Below are positions 26,970-34,956 of a stretch of DNA of 64,000 nucleotides, piece after piece. The translations under genes were made by a program, and so were the position numbers. Position 1 is the first letter of the stretch, and each line of letters opens with the position of its first letter. The stretch is taken from contig JAEYPB010000004.1 of the NCBI GenBank assembly GCA_023411175.1, forward strand, positions 10,837-74,836, given 5' to 3'. The notes below the pieces were generated by a model. It did no database searches. It saw nothing but the letters and a program-made list of their open reading frames with translations, and had not been told where the DNA came from. Source of the DNA: Bacillota bacterium (GTDB lineage: Bacteria > Bacillota > Clostridia > Christensenellales > Aristaeellaceae).

Positions 26970-27749
26970 ATGATCATCGACTTTCACACCCACGTCTTTC
27001 CCGACAACATCGCCGAAAAGGCGAGCAACAGCATCGGCCGGTTTTACGACCTGCCCATCCATTTCGACGGCACGCTGGCGACCCTCCTTCGCATCGAAAA
27101 GGCCGCCGGCGTCGGCGCCTGCGTCGTCCACTCGGTGGCGACCACGCCGACGCAGACGGCCTCCATCAACGGCTTTATCGCGGGGCTTTGCCGCCAGAAT
27201 GAGAACGTCTACGGCTTCGCCACCATCCATCCCGATCAGGAGGACATGGCGGGAGAGATCGAGCGTGCGCTGGCGCTGGGCCTCAAGGGCGTCAAGATCC
27301 ACTCCGACATGCAGAGGACCGCGCTGGACGATCCCCGCCTGTTCCAAATGTATGAAGTCATCCAGGGCAGGGTGCCGCTCCTCGCCCACACCGGCGACAG
27401 CCGGTTTGATTACTCAAACCCCGGCCGGCTGCTCCGCGTGCTGGACGCGTTCCCGAAGCTCACCGTGGTCGGCGCGCACTTTGGCGGCTGGAGCGTGTGG
27501 CGGGAGGCGTGCGAGGCCCTTCGCGGGCGAGACATCTACGTGGACTGCTCCAGCAGTTTCTACGCGCTTTCGCCCGAGGAATCGAAGGCGCTCATCCTCG
27601 GCTACGGCGCGCACCGCGTGCTCTTCGGCAGCGATTACCCCATGTGGGACCCCGGCGCGGAATTGAAGGCGCTCGACGCGCTCGGCCTGCCCGCCGCCGA
27701 TATGGAGCGGATCCTGCACGAAAACGCCGAGCTCCTTTTGGGCCTGTGA
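26970..27749 (+). CDS. Amidohydrolase-family metal-dependent hydrolase (PF04909)
   Basis: A 259-residue TIM-barrel hydrolase. The metal-binding HxH is in MIIDFHTHVFPD; further ligands are probably His in LLAHTGD, His in VVGAHFGGW and Asp in LFGSDYPMWDP. The GVKIHSDMQ segment is also typical. Family members include decarboxylases and lactone hydrolases; the substrate cannot be assigned from sequence. It is monocistronic with its own promoter and converges on an acetyltransferase gene one base beyond its stop codon. Confidence 0.9.
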   Translation: MIIDFHTHVFPDNIAEKASNSIGRFYDLPIHFDGTLATLLRIEKAAGVGACVVHSVATTPTQTASINGFIAGLCRQNENVYGFATIHPDQEDMAGEIERALALGLKGVKIHSDMQRTALDDPRLFQMYEVIQGRVPLLAHTGDSRFDYSNPGRLLRVLDAFPKLTVVGAHFGGWSVWREACEALRGRDIYVDCSSSFYALSPEESKALILGYGAHRVLFGSDYPMWDPGAELKALDALGLPAADMERILHENAELLLGL

Positions 27750-27750
27750 C

Positions 27751-28212
27751 CTACAGCTTCAGCCCCATGTAGCGCGCGCCAGGCAGCGGGTTTTCGTAAT
27801 AGGGCGGGATGTCCGTAAACCCCAGCCTTTCGTAGAGGGCCTGCGCGCCCGACATGGTGGAGAGCGTGTCCAGCACCATCACCCGGAAGTTCGAAGCGAT
27901 GGCATCCTGGACGAGCCGCTCCGCCAGCGCCCGCCCCAGCCCCAGCGCGCGGAACTGCGGGCGCACGTACAGCCGCTTCATCTCGCAGCGGCCCTCGTTC
28001 AGCCTCCGAAAGGCGGCGCAGCCCGCCGGCTGGCCGCCTGCCAGCGCCAGGTACAACCGACCGTCCGGCCGGGCGTACCGGCCGGGAAGCCCCTGAAGCT
28101 CCTCCTCAAAGCGCTGAAAACACAGGTTTACGTCCAGCGAACGCTCATATTCCCGAAAAAGCGCCCGCACATCATCGAGCCGGTCATACCCTTCGACAAT
28201 TTCCACTTGCAT
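27751..28212 (-). CDS. GNAT-family N-acetyltransferase
   Basis: A 153-residue GNAT protein, which would transfer acetyl from acetyl-CoA to an amine. The CoA-binding motif A is LYVRPQFRALGLGRALAERL, with ALYERLGFTDIPPYYENP as the C-terminal signature. The substrate is unknown. It is the last of three leftward genes (methyltransferase, a larger acetyltransferase, this one), separated by 56 bases from its upstream neighbour. The stop codon abuts that of the convergent amidohydrolase. Confidence 0.9.
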   Translation of the reverse strand: MQVEIVEGYDRLDDVRALFREYERSLDVNLCFQRFEEELQGLPGRYARPDGRLYLALAGGQPAGCAAFRRLNEGRCEMKRLYVRPQFRALGLGRALAERLVQDAIASNFRVMVLDTLSTMSGAQALYERLGFTDIPPYYENPLPGARYMGLKL

Positions 28213-28268
28213 CCATCGCCTCCTGATATTTCACACACGAAGCCTGCGAAGGCGGCGTTCGCCATGCG

Positions 28269-29147
28269 CTAAGCGTGGGAAAGAAGCGGGAACATCAGCC
28301 TGTCCCGGGCGAAGGGGTTTTCCTTGCCGCCTAGAACGAACAGCGTGGTGTCCTCCTCCCGGCGCGGCAGCACCTCGAAGCCCTCCTGTGAAAGCGGCGA
28401 AAAGCCCAGCGCGCAGGTTCTCGTGTCCGCCCGCGCCAGCGCGGACAGGATTTCGTCCAGAGCGCCGCCTCCGAACACGTCGTAGAGGAGCATCCGGTCG
28501 CCCTCGTATTCCGCCACGGCAACCGCGCCCGCGCCGGGGATCTCGTAGACGCAGTCCTTCAAAAACTGCGCGCAGTAGAACATCAGAAGGCCGGCATTTC
28601 CGAGCATGGGGAGCGCCGAAAAGGGGTTCCCCTCGGCGTACCGGCTCAGAAGCAGCGCCCGGTCGCGGGGATCGTCCATGTTCATCGCTCTGACCTTCGC
28701 GCCGGAGGGGGAGACAGGCCGCGCGCACGCATACTCCTCTGCCGGGATAAAGCCGAACTTCGGGTAAAAACCCACGACGGAATCGTTGGCGTACAGGTAC
28801 ATCCCGTCGCAGGCAGGCGCGTACTTTTCGAGCACCGTCTCCATCAGGCGCTTCGCGAGGCCCAGTCCCCGGTAATCTGGGTCGGTCATCACGGTGCCCA
28901 GCTGGATAAAGCGCTTTTCCACGCCGCGAAGCCGCGTTCGGATGATGTTCGCGGACACGTTCGAAACGGCTCGATCCCCGTCATAGAGCGCGTGGGGGAT
29001 GTAGCCGTCCCCCCACCAGCCCAGCGCGTGCCAGCGCGCGAAGTCCAGTCCGAAGACCTTCTTCGCAAGCGCGAAAAAGCCCGCTCGGGCTTGTTCGTCG
29101 TCCCGGACGCAGTCGTGGAAAGTCAGGCCCGATCCGTCAAATCCCAT
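28269..29147 (-). CDS. GNAT-family acetyltransferase with C-terminal extension
   Basis: A 292-residue protein with a GNAT domain at about 45-150 (GTVMTDPDYRGLGLAKRLMETV, then DSVVGFYPKFGFIPAEEY). A second region of about 130 residues of weaker similarity follows, giving a two-part plan as in some clostridial GNATs. The CoA-binding R-G-L-G-L-A motif is intact. The substrate is unknown. The start codon immediately follows the stop codon of the methyltransferase gene upstream, suggesting coupled translation. Confidence 0.85.
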   Translation of the reverse strand: MGFDGSGLTFHDCVRDDEQARAGFFALAKKVFGLDFARWHALGWWGDGYIPHALYDGDRAVSNVSANIIRTRLRGVEKRFIQLGTVMTDPDYRGLGLAKRLMETVLEKYAPACDGMYLYANDSVVGFYPKFGFIPAEEYACARPVSPSGAKVRAMNMDDPRDRALLLSRYAEGNPFSALPMLGNAGLLMFYCAQFLKDCVYEIPGAGAVAVAEYEGDRMLLYDVFGGGALDEILSALARADTRTCALGFSPLSQEGFEVLPRREEDTTLFVLGGKENPFARDRLMFPLLSHA

Positions 29148-29969
29148 TTATGATGCCACCTTTCGCCCGATGTACATCGCGTGCTCGGCGTAGGCGAGGA
29201 GCTCCGGCACTTCCAGAAGCCCTTTCGCAAGATCGATCCACAGCGCCTGTTCCGCCTCCGGATAGGAGAGAATCTGTTCCTCGTTGGGCGAGAGAATGCC
29301 TTCCTGCCCGAAGAGCGCCAGCTTTTCCAGGCCGAAGGGGGCCAGAAAGGGCTCGATCTGCCGCTGGTTGACGAGGCAGGCAGTGGTGAACGACTTTCCC
29401 GCATAGCCTTCGCCCCGGAGCACGGAATCGACGATCAGCGGCATGGTTCCTTCTTCGAGGTCCAGGGGCAGAAAGCCGGGGCCTTTTTTCATGTCGTAGA
29501 TGATCGCCGCGAAATCCAGGATGAACGAACAGTAGAAGGCGCCGCCCGGTTTCAGGCGCTTGAGGGCCTGCCGCACGGCCTCTGCCCTGTCCTCGCCGTC
29601 CGTCAGGTGGTAGAGCGGCCCCATTAGGAATACGTGGTCGTAGAGGCCCAGGCCCATCCCGTCCAGGTCCAGACAGTTGGCCGCCTCTGCGCGCAGCTTA
29701 ACGCCCGCTTCCCCGGCCTTTTGAAGGGCGAGGGCGACGTTTCCGGGCGACAGGTCGATCAGCGTGACCGGGCAACCCATCTTCGCAAAGTGGATGGCGT
29801 AGCGTCCCGGACCGCCGCCAACGTCGAGGATCGAGTCGCCGGGCTTGATGAACTTCTCCATCATCCAGGCGGTCAGGATGAATTCAAAGGGGTGCCTCGA
29901 CAGCCGTTCCCATTCCTTCTGCGCGTTCTCATCGTAATAAGCCCGAACGGTCTTAATTGACTGCTTCAT
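29148..29969 (-). CDS. Class I SAM-dependent methyltransferase
   Basis: A 273-residue methyltransferase with motif I SILDVGGGPGRYAIHFAK, the acidic residue in VTLIDLSPGNVALA and motif IV-like YDHVFLMGPLYHL. This is the common UbiE/small-molecule methyltransferase plan. The substrate is unknown; it may act together with the two acetyltransferases co-transcribed downstream. A GGGAGG site and a promoter at 29999-30027 precede it. Confidence 0.88.
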   Translation of the reverse strand: MKQSIKTVRAYYDENAQKEWERLSRHPFEFILTAWMMEKFIKPGDSILDVGGGPGRYAIHFAKMGCPVTLIDLSPGNVALALQKAGEAGVKLRAEAANCLDLDGMGLGLYDHVFLMGPLYHLTDGEDRAEAVRQALKRLKPGGAFYCSFILDFAAIIYDMKKGPGFLPLDLEEGTMPLIVDSVLRGEGYAGKSFTTACLVNQRQIEPFLAPFGLEKLALFGQEGILSPNEEQILSYPEAEQALWIDLAKGLLEVPELLAYAEHAMYIGRKVAS

Positions 29970-29998
29970 GCGCGCCTCCCTGTTGGATGATTTTGTCT

Positions 29999-30027
29999 AT
30001 ACTAACAGCGCGCCACGGCAGAGTCAA
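29999..30027 (-). promoter_or_regulatory. Promoter of the methyltransferase/acetyltransferase operon
   Basis: Minus-strand TTGACT (30022-30027), 17 bases, TAGTAT (29999-30004). Confidence 0.6.
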
Positions 30028-30316
30028 CCCCGAGGGAAGGTAAAATCTCAGCGAGCCCCCGGCTTTTTTGGCTTGAGCGGCGGCGCCCGGAGGTTACTCG
30101 ATCCGGGCACATCGGCTATTATAAACGGATTATAAAGGCAAAATGTAACTGCCGTAGCTTGATAGATGCGTGTATAATTGGATTTCGACGGGGGATGCAT
30201 TTCGAGATTATTACACAAAGCGACTTAATTTTCGAAATACGTGACCGATATATTAATAGAATATATGGGTGCAATGCGCTTGCTCGCAATGTTACCGTGG
30301 AGAGCTGGGGAACGCT
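30028..30316 (+). promoter_or_regulatory. Upstream region of the GGDEF-EAL gene
   Basis: This 289-base AT-richer gap holds a TATAAT at 30173-30178 with only a weak -35 (CTGCCG, 18-base spacing). A leader of about 130 bases follows, with a possible stem GGTGCAATGCG / CGCAATGTTACC at about 30268-30297. I find no match to a c-di-GMP riboswitch core and no ORF I would support. Confidence 0.4.
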
Positions 30317-33300
30317 ATGAAACATCTGATGCTTTTTTCTGCGGTATACCTGATTCTGGCTTCGATGTGTCCTCTGATGGGCTTTCACACACTGAAACTC
30401 CAGCCCAAAGCGCCGATCAACCGGCTCTTTTTTGCCATCAGCCTGTGCCTCGCCACATGGGCGCTCGGGTACGCCGTCGTCATCGTCGCTCCGTACGAAA
30501 GGGTCGCCGTATTCTGGACGAGGATCGCCGCCTTCGGGTACTGTTCCATCTACAGCCTGCTCTTGCATCTCACGCTCCATTTAACGGGACATGCACGGGC
30601 GCTCGAGAAAAAATGGGCCTTGCCGCTATTGTATCTGCCCTCTGCCGCCTTTGTATACGCCTTTGCCGTCTCACCTGAGATCGCCCGTTCGCTCTACGTC
30701 TTTGAGAGGAGTTCCGTCGGCTGGACGCGCGTTGTAGGCCCCACGGCCTGGGACATTCTGTTTCGAATTTACTTCATCGCCGTGATGATCGCCTGCCTGA
30801 CGCTTCTGTGGCGGTGGATTCGCGCTGGCGTCCGGCAGGGGGCTCCGAACTTATCCCGCGCGCTGATCTGCGCCTTTGTCGCCTCCTTCGCCCTCGGCGC
30901 GTTTGCAGACATGCGCAGCGGGCTGCTCTTTCGCCTTCCGATCCCGCTTGCCGCGCCGGTCTTGTGCGCCATACCGCTGGCGGCGATCATCCAAATGCTC
31001 GACAAGCGTCATCGGCTCAATGCGCGCTCGGAGAAAACCGGCGAACGCATTCTGGACGACAACCTGCGCCGCATGGTCTTTCGGGTGTCCTCCATCGGCC
31101 TGATTCTGGGGGGCGCGGCGCTCTTCGCGCTGGAGCACTTCTGGTGGTCTGTTGAGGACCCGGTGCTGACAATCTTCGCAAGCTCGTTCCTCGTAGGGCT
31201 TGGCGCGTTTATTCTGTTTGCGGAACGGACGCATAAAGGCTACGCGAGCCTTGAGATGCTGCTCATTGCCGCCATTCTGTCGATCACGCCGATCCTGGCG
31301 ATCAACATGGCGAACCTCGGCGGAATGACCATGTGGGCGTTCCCGCTGATGCTCACCTTCTGCGCGCTGGTGTTCAACTCCACCAACATGCTGTTCGCCT
31401 CCGGGGTTTCCGCGCTGTTCAGCCAGCTGTACCTCTTGGGCGTCGCGCCGCAGCGGCTCATCACGATCGACCACCGCACGTATTTCGGCCGGATCATCAT
31501 CCTCGCCTTTATTCTGTGCGTGGCCTATTACGTTCACCGGGTCTACCTGCGCAGGCTCCGGGAAAACGCCGAGCAGGCGCGGTTTCAGTCGCTGATCAGC
31601 GCGGTCGTGATCAGCTTCTCTCAGGCGAACAAGGAAAGTGCGGAGGGCAGGGTGCGCGAGCTGCTCGCCCTGATGGCCACGCACTACCAGTCCGAAACCG
31701 TGCTCGTTTGCGCGGTGGACGATGCGTTCAGCGCGCTGACGGGCATTCATACCGCCTGCGCGGACGGCCAGACAGCGGGGGCGGAGCAGTTTGAAGCCGC
31801 CATGCGCCGCTGGGAGGCGTACCGTCGGGAGAATCCCGCGGGAGACCTGCCGGAGATGGCCCCAAAGAAGGGTGGCGCCCGGGCAGATCGGCGCGCGCGT
31901 TCGCCCTGGCTCATCGTGCCGATCCTCATGGGCGAAGAGCCCATCGCGTTTCTCTACGTTGAGGCCGCGCAGCCGGGCAGCCTGTGGAGAGACCAGCTCA
32001 CGCTGCTGCCCACCATCTCCCGGGTCGTCTCCAGCGCGATGGAGAAGCTCAGCAGCGAGGCGCGCATACAGTTCATGGCCTATTACGATGCGCTGACCCG
32101 CCTGCCGAACCGGCAGTTGTTTCTGGATCGGGCCGAACAAGCCATCCACCTGGCGCGAAGGAACAACACGGCGCTCGGCATCCTGTTTCTGGACCTGGAC
32201 TTTTTCAAATCCATCAACGACACGATGGGGCACGAGGGCGGCGATATGCTGATCCAGACCGTCAGCCGCAAGCTGACCGACACCCTCCGTAAGTCCGACA
32301 CCGTGGCCCGCTACGCGGGCGACGAGTTCCTGGTTTTGATCAACAACATCGTGGACGCGGACGACATCGAGAAAGTGGCGGACAAGGTCATGGCGATCTT
32401 CCAGCAGCCGATGCGCATCAAGGGGCAGGAGATCTTCATCACCGCCAGCGCCGGCATATCGGTGTTCCCGGCCGACGGAGAGGACGCGAACACCCTCGTC
32501 AAGCACGCGGACATCGCCATGTACACCGCCAAGGAAAAAGGCAAAAACCAGTATGCGTTCTGCTCCGGCAACATGAAGGAAATGGTCGAGTACCGGGTCA
32601 ACCTGGCCAACAGCCTTTACCGGGCGCTGGAGAGGCGCGAGCTGGTGGTCTACTACCAGCCGCAGATCGATCTCAGGACGGAGAAGATCATCGGCCTCGA
32701 GGCGCTGCTTCGCTGGTTCCATCCGGATTGCGGGATGATCTCGCCAGCCGAGTTCATTCCGCTGGCAGAGCAGACCGGGCTGATCAATTCCATCGGCGCC
32801 TGGGTTCTGGAAACCGCCTGCCAGCAGACGGCGGCCTGGAAGGCGGACGGGCTCGGCAGCCTCAGGATCGCGGTCAACCTATCGGTGGTACAGCTTCGAA
32901 ACCCCAACCTCGTAGCACAGGTGTCTGAAATTTTGGAAAAGACCGGCATCGACACCGCACAGGTGGAGCTTGAGATCACCGAGAGCACCACCATGCGCGA
33001 GCCGGACTACATCATCCGCGTGCTGAGCGAGCTCAAGGCGCTGGGCATTTCGATCTCCATCGACGATTTCGGCACAGAGTACTCCTCTCTGAACCGGCTG
33101 AAGATGCTGCCCGTTGACAAGCTCAAAATGGACATCCAGTTCGTTCGTGGAATCGACAAGAGTGCAAAGGATCAGGCGATTGCCGTTGTCATCATGAATC
33201 TCGCCAAGAATCTGGAGATGAAGCTGGTGGCGGAGGGCGTAGAAAGCTCTACGCAGCTGAGCTTTTTGAAGAGCAGGATGTGCGACGAGGTACAGGGTTA

Positions 33301-33373
33301 CTACTATTATAAGCCCATGCCCGCCGCCGAGGTCGAGGCCATCCTCAGGGAAAGAGCTCGTGCCGAAGTTTGA
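30317..33373 (+). CDS. Membrane-bound GGDEF-EAL cyclic-di-GMP regulator
   Basis: A 1018-residue protein. The N-terminus (1 to about 430) has two blocks of transmembrane helices, a seven-helix histidine-kinase-like part and a further set ending IIILAFILCVAYYVHRVYL. A GAF-like segment (about 450-590) follows, then GGDEF (about 595-755) and EAL (about 770-1010). The cyclase signature is A667-GDEF, a one-letter variant that can still be active. The EAL domain keeps E795 (EALLRW), the Asn in VNLS, LEITES, DDFGTE, KLKMD and AEGVES, so phosphodiesterase activity is expected. ATG 30317 is preferred to an in-frame upstream start at 30269. A role in the switch to surface polysaccharide is suggested only by position. 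Confidence 0.93.
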   Translation: MKHLMLFSAVYLILASMCPLMGFHTLKLQPKAPINRLFFAISLCLATWALGYAVVIVAPYERVAVFWTRIAAFGYCSIYSLLLHLTLHLTGHARALEKKWALPLLYLPSAAFVYAFAVSPEIARSLYVFERSSVGWTRVVGPTAWDILFRIYFIAVMIACLTLLWRWIRAGVRQGAPNLSRALICAFVASFALGAFADMRSGLLFRLPIPLAAPVLCAIPLAAIIQMLDKRHRLNARSEKTGERILDDNLRRMVFRVSSIGLILGGAALFALEHFWWSVEDPVLTIFASSFLVGLGAFILFAERTHKGYASLEMLLIAAILSITPILAINMANLGGMTMWAFPLMLTFCALVFNSTNMLFASGVSALFSQLYLLGVAPQRLITIDHRTYFGRIIILAFILCVAYYVHRVYLRRLRENAEQARFQSLISAVVISFSQANKESAEGRVRELLALMATHYQSETVLVCAVDDAFSALTGIHTACADGQTAGAEQFEAAMRRWEAYRRENPAGDLPEMAPKKGGARADRRARSPWLIVPILMGEEPIAFLYVEAAQPGSLWRDQLTLLPTISRVVSSAMEKLSSEARIQFMAYYDALTRLPNRQLFLDRAEQAIHLARRNNTALGILFLDLDFFKSINDTMGHEGGDMLIQTVSRKLTDTLRKSDTVARYAGDEFLVLINNIVDADDIEKVADKVMAIFQQPMRIKGQEIFITASAGISVFPADGEDANTLVKHADIAMYTAKEKGKNQYAFCSGNMKEMVEYRVNLANSLYRALERRELVVYYQPQIDLRTEKIIGLEALLRWFHPDCGMISPAEFIPLAEQTGLINSIGAWVLETACQQTAAWKADGLGSLRIAVNLSVVQLRNPNLVAQVSEILEKTGIDTAQVELEITESTTMREPDYIIRVLSELKALGISISIDDFGTEYSSLNRLKMLPVDKLKMDIQFVRGIDKSAKDQAIAVVIMNLAKNLEMKLVAEGVESSTQLSFLKSRMCDEVQGYYYYKPMPAAEVEAILRERARAEV

Positions 33374-33440
33374 TTGCGCCGGCTCAGAGCCTCTTTATCA
33401 CATCCGTTGACCAGTTCCGCACGCGCCGCCGGGAACGATT

Positions 33441-33504
33441 AAACCCTGCGGGGACTTTCTTGATCATCTCAAAGACCGCCGTCGGTGTCGACGGCGGTCT
33501 TTGA
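33441..33504. terminator. Bidirectional terminator with related core (element copy C)
   Basis: A 16-bp stem (TCAAAGACCGCCGTCG, 33469-33484, with its complement 33489-33504, loop GTGT) between convergent genes. It is preceded at 33441-33463 by AAACCCTGCGGGGACTTT and TTGAT. That core is shared with the elements ending at 4011 and 17202. Confidence 0.7.
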
Positions 33505-33553
33505 TCAGAATCCACTTTTACTCCGGCATCAGGTTCACTCGAAATGATGTATA

Positions 33554-34486
33554 TCAGGGATTAATCTGCTCCATAAACGCTCTCCCTGCGACCCCATCCA
33601 CGGCCATCGCGTTATCGGTTTGGAAGCGCTTCACCGCCGCCGTGGTTTTCGGGCCAAAATCTCCATCCGCCATGCCATCCAGATAGCCCAGGTCGATCAA
33701 GCGCTGTTGCAGCCAAGCGACAGCCTCCCCTCGGTCCCCTCGCCCCAGGTTGAGGTAGGGCAAGAAGGGTGCTTCGGCGGGTTTGTCGTCCAGCGGCTGC
33801 TTGGTCGGTGAAAACGTCAAAGAATCCCCCAACGTAAGAGAGTCCGGCGCCAACGCGTAAGGGATGCGGTAAGCGCCGGCGTCTTCGTCCCACCATTGGG
33901 CAAGCACGGATTGATCCAAGGCGTCGTCCGCTGTGTCCAACGGAACGAGGACGAGTTCCTTGTCCTCCACGTTGAGTGTCGCGCACAGCGTAATTTCAGT
34001 TTCTCCCCCCAGTTTGCGTTCCTGCCAATACGCAAAACCCGCTTTATATAATTGAAGCAAAAAGCGATGCCCGGAGGTTTCGGCCGCCCATTCACCGCTC
34101 GCGGACTGAGCTTCGGACAATCCAATCGAGTCTTCTGTGGTAATTTCTGCCGGCGCATTTCTGGATACCGTGATGGTGCCCGATTTGCCCAGGCCTCGGG
34201 CCGATCCGGACAACACTTGTTTGCCGGACCGCTCTCTCAGTTTGAGCGTCATGCTGTAACCCATCGCTTTCAACTTTACGGAACTGCCGGACAGGCTGTA
34301 CTTTCCTGTGACCGTATAGCCGTTTGCCGACGCAGAAAACGAATCGTCGCTAAAGCGTATCGAAGCGCTGTAATCCTTACCGCTCACCGAAAGTGTACCC
34401 GCCCACTTTCCGTTGACGGAATCGGCGAGTGCAACCTCGAACAGAAAGACCACCATTAATACAGCAAACAGTACGATCTTACGCAT
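33554..34486 (-). CDS. Secreted protein with C-terminal peptidoglycan-binding domain
   Basis: A 310-residue protein with a signal peptide (KIVLFAVLMVVFLFEVALA), a central region containing a beta-rich part (GKYSLSGSSVKLKAMGYSM) and a C-terminal PG_binding_1 module (about 245-308). The module is seen in LGRGDRGEAVAWLQQRLIDLGYLD, DGDFGPKTTAAVKRFQ and VDGVAGRAFM. No catalytic domain is visible, so it is probably a wall-associated structural or adaptor protein. ATG 34486 follows GAGGTGG closely; the frame opens at TTG 34498. Two palindromes lie upstream (34511-34528, 34549-34563). Confidence 0.85.
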   Translation of the reverse strand: MRKIVLFAVLMVVFLFEVALADSVNGKWAGTLSVSGKDYSASIRFSDDSFSASANGYTVTGKYSLSGSSVKLKAMGYSMTLKLRERSGKQVLSGSARGLGKSGTITVSRNAPAEITTEDSIGLSEAQSASGEWAAETSGHRFLLQLYKAGFAYWQERKLGGETEITLCATLNVEDKELVLVPLDTADDALDQSVLAQWWDEDAGAYRIPYALAPDSLTLGDSLTFSPTKQPLDDKPAEAPFLPYLNLGRGDRGEAVAWLQQRLIDLGYLDGMADGDFGPKTTAAVKRFQTDNAMAVDGVAGRAFMEQINP

Positions 34487-34510
34487 AGTCCACCTCAAAA
34501 ACGGATCAAT

Positions 34511-34563
34511 TTTGTATAGATATACAAAGCAAGGACGAACGTTTATCGGTTATCGACGATAAC
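34511..34563. promoter_or_regulatory. Two operator-like palindromes
   Basis: TTTGTATA-GA-TATACAAA (34511-34528) and GTTATCG-A-CGATAAC (34549-34563), both perfect, 25 and 63 bases upstream of the wall-binding protein start. The remainder of the gap to 34762 is AT-rich with no ORF I support. Confidence 0.5.
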
Positions 34564-34762
34564 AGGTGCGAAAAGCCTTGAATTTGAGCAAAACCATGAA
34601 AACTGCGGGAACTGCACCTTGCGATATTAATACATTATAAAAGGAAATTCTAATGATGTCAAATGGTTTTGGATAGCGGGGCACTCGTTTCTTTTCTGAG
34701 TCGCACATGTCTGCGAGATTCTAAAATCAGAAGAATCCTTAACGAATAGTTTAAATAACAGA

Positions 34763-34792
34763 TTGAAAACCAAGATTGTTCTATGCTATAAT
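34763..34792 (+). promoter_or_regulatory. Promoter of the Ig-like repeat protein gene
   Basis: TTGAAA (34763-34768), 18 bases, TATAAT (34787-34792). Confidence 0.65.
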
Positions 34793-34799
34793 GAGCGTG

Positions 34800-34956
34800 C
34801 TGTAAATTCCGGTTTATTCCATTCGGGTGGATCAAGAGCAACTGTTCCCAATTGTTTGGAATAGCCACCCGCAGGATTGTTCAACGCCGTTTAGGCGAGC
34901 GATATCCCTGATCCCATATCGCCGAATCTGATTGGGTAGAAGGAGTGGAGGGTAAC
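34800..34956 (+). promoter_or_regulatory. Structured 5' leader
   Basis: A leader of about 155 bases between promoter and start codon. TATTCCA (34815-34821) is complementary to TGGAATA (34857-34863), and CGGGTGG (34824-34830) to CCACCCG (34865-34871), a crossing, pseudoknot-like order. A further hairpin GCGATAT / ATATCGC spans 34899-34922. It does not match a riboswitch class I know. Confidence 0.4.

Noticed and set aside
30180..30316. Cyclic-di-GMP riboswitch before the GGDEF-EAL gene
   Set aside because: A weak stem is visible, but the conserved aptamer core and tetraloop-receptor parts are not.
34659..34868. 69-codon minus-strand ORF
   Set aside because: It overlaps the promoter and structured leader of the 34957 gene and has no motif or ribosome site.
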